Shown here in pieces: positions 39,169-39,799 of a stretch of DNA of 39,799 nt. Numbering within the stretch: position 1 is the first letter of the stretch; each line of letters starts with the position of its first letter. The DNA comes from Pseudomonadota bacterium (GTDB lineage Bacteria > Pseudomonadota > Gammaproteobacteria > Pseudomonadales > Oleiphilaceae): assembly GCA_002747395.1 (NCBI GenBank), contig PDPE01000010.1:1-39799 (forward strand), written 5' to 3'. The position numbers and the translations under genes were made by a program. The notes under the pieces were generated by a model. That model searched no databases, was not told where the DNA came from, and saw only the letters and a program-made list of their open reading frames with translations.

Positions 39169-39799
39169 GTCGGGTCGGGTGGTGGTGACAGATGATGGAT
39201 TAATCATTAAATCCAGATCATGGATATCTGAACTGCTCACATATACATTCTGATCCAGTTCAGAGTTGCATCTTGCACTGATTTCATCGAAATAGTCTCT
39301 CGATATCCCGCTACTGTCGGTTACTCGAAGAACATATTTGTTAAATGTATCCGGTTTATCCGGGCATGTTGCGATTCCGGCAATCTTCACTGCGCTTAAC
39401 GATGGCAGGCGTCTTCTCAAATTGTCACGTAAGGTATCGCTTGTGAAATCCGCTATGGATACGAAATGAGTTGAATCCGGCGTTTTCATTAACATTTCAA
39501 ATCGCTCACTGGCATCATTCCAGATCGGGGTCAGGATGGTGCCTTGGAATAACCTGATGATGTTTTGCATTTCATAGTCATCAATGTAATTTTCTGTTTC
39601 GTCTCTATTTTCACAGTCATTCTTGCGATTGCCGCGATAAACAATTTCTTTGCCGTCCAGGTCAACCACTGTGAATACGGTTCCACCTCCGCCAGCAGAG
39701 CACCAGCGATCATGGTAATACTCTTCAAAGGGAACCCTTTTCAGTTTCTCCAGGGCAGATAAAATTTCAGATGGGATATCCGCGCGGTCATATTCAGTT
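39145..39799 (-). CDS. Unidentified protein, 5' end beyond the window
   Basis: The reverse frame is open from the stop at 39145 to the right edge (218 codons), so the apparent GTG start at 39669 is internal. Recognisable segments are EILSALEKLKRVPFEEYYHD, WCSAGGGGTVFTVVDLDGKE, MQNIIRLFQGTILTPIWNDA, KTPDSTHFVSIADFTSD, and a C-terminal half with ISARCNSELDQNVYVSSSDI. It looks like a soluble alpha/beta protein, with a few Cys that could be disulfide-linked. I do not recognise a family. No signal peptide can be judged because the N-terminus is missing. It overlaps the end of murJ tail-to-tail by 24 bp. Confidence 0.7.
   Translation of the reverse strand, partial: TEYDRADIPSEILSALEKLKRVPFEEYYHDRWCSAGGGGTVFTVVDLDGKEIVYRGNRKNDCENRDETENYIDDYEMQNIIRLFQGTILTPIWNDASERFEMLMKTPDSTHFVSIADFTSDTLRDNLRRRLPSLSAVKIAGIATCPDKPDTFNKYVLRVTDSSGISRDYFDEISARCNSELDQNVYVSSSDIHDLDLMINPSSVTTTRPDSAPFPVE

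Overview
The window looks like a chromosome segment of a gammaproteobacterium. The block pilU-pilT / yggS-proC-yggT-metX-metW-DUF4426-rdgB-hemW / trmB has the gene content and order typical of Pseudomonas and its marine relatives (Pseudomonadales/Oceanospirillales). murJ, trxC, slyX and a Pseudomonas-style O-antigen module agree with this. Genus cannot be fixed from the sequence alone. No rRNA, tRNA, CRISPR array or intact insertion sequence was seen.

Layout. (1) 1-1365: an accessory edge with the start of a PIN-domain ribonuclease gene running off the left end, a small secreted ComEA-like helix-hairpin-helix protein, and about 520 bp of apparently non-coding DNA. (2) 1366-9411: a seven-gene forward operon for surface polysaccharide precursors: rmlB-rmlA-rmlC-rmlD (dTDP-L-rhamnose), a WecA/WbpL-type initiating sugar-phosphate transferase, a WbpM/PglF-type nucleotide-sugar 4,6-dehydratase, and a bifunctional ManC/AlgA-type GDP-mannose enzyme. 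No glycosyltransferase, flippase or polymerase gene follows them here. (3) 9511-13325: slyX, a membrane-anchored cold-shock-domain protein, three reverse-strand genes of unknown function (a two-TM protein, a tail-anchored coiled-coil protein, an HTH-like protein), and a PIN-domain gene remnant. (4) 13326-25329: the conserved housekeeping block, interrupted between metX and yggT by a 655-residue dynamin-like GTPase. (5) 25379-36237: a reverse-strand six-gene cassette, the most unusual part of the window. (6) 36538-39799: a GNAT acetyltransferase, trxC, murJ, and an unidentified partial gene at the right edge.

The six-gene cassette reads, in transcription order: SrfB-like actin/Hsp70-fold ATPase; SrfC-like P-loop GTPase; a single-pass membrane protein with a periplasmic Ig/cadherin-like domain; a TAXI-type periplasmic solute-binding protein without TRAP membrane subunits; an SrfA-like single-pass membrane protein with a Cys-rich periplasmic domain; and a membrane-anchored trypsin-like protease. 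srfABC is known from enterobacteria by name (SsrB-regulated, 'virulence effector' annotations), but its mechanism is obscure. Association with a TAXI receptor, an Ig-domain anchor and a protease suggests an envelope-spanning signalling or remodelling machine: two cytoplasmic nucleotide-switch proteins, two bitopic linkers and three periplasmic activities. That reading is inference from domain content and gene order.

Small-scale structure adds further leads: a triplicated 22-bp unit over the srfB stop codon, a 16-bp tandem duplication of the trmB start, a 14-bp triple repeat before rdgB, and a large compound inverted repeat plus a terminator-like hairpin between yggS and pilT.
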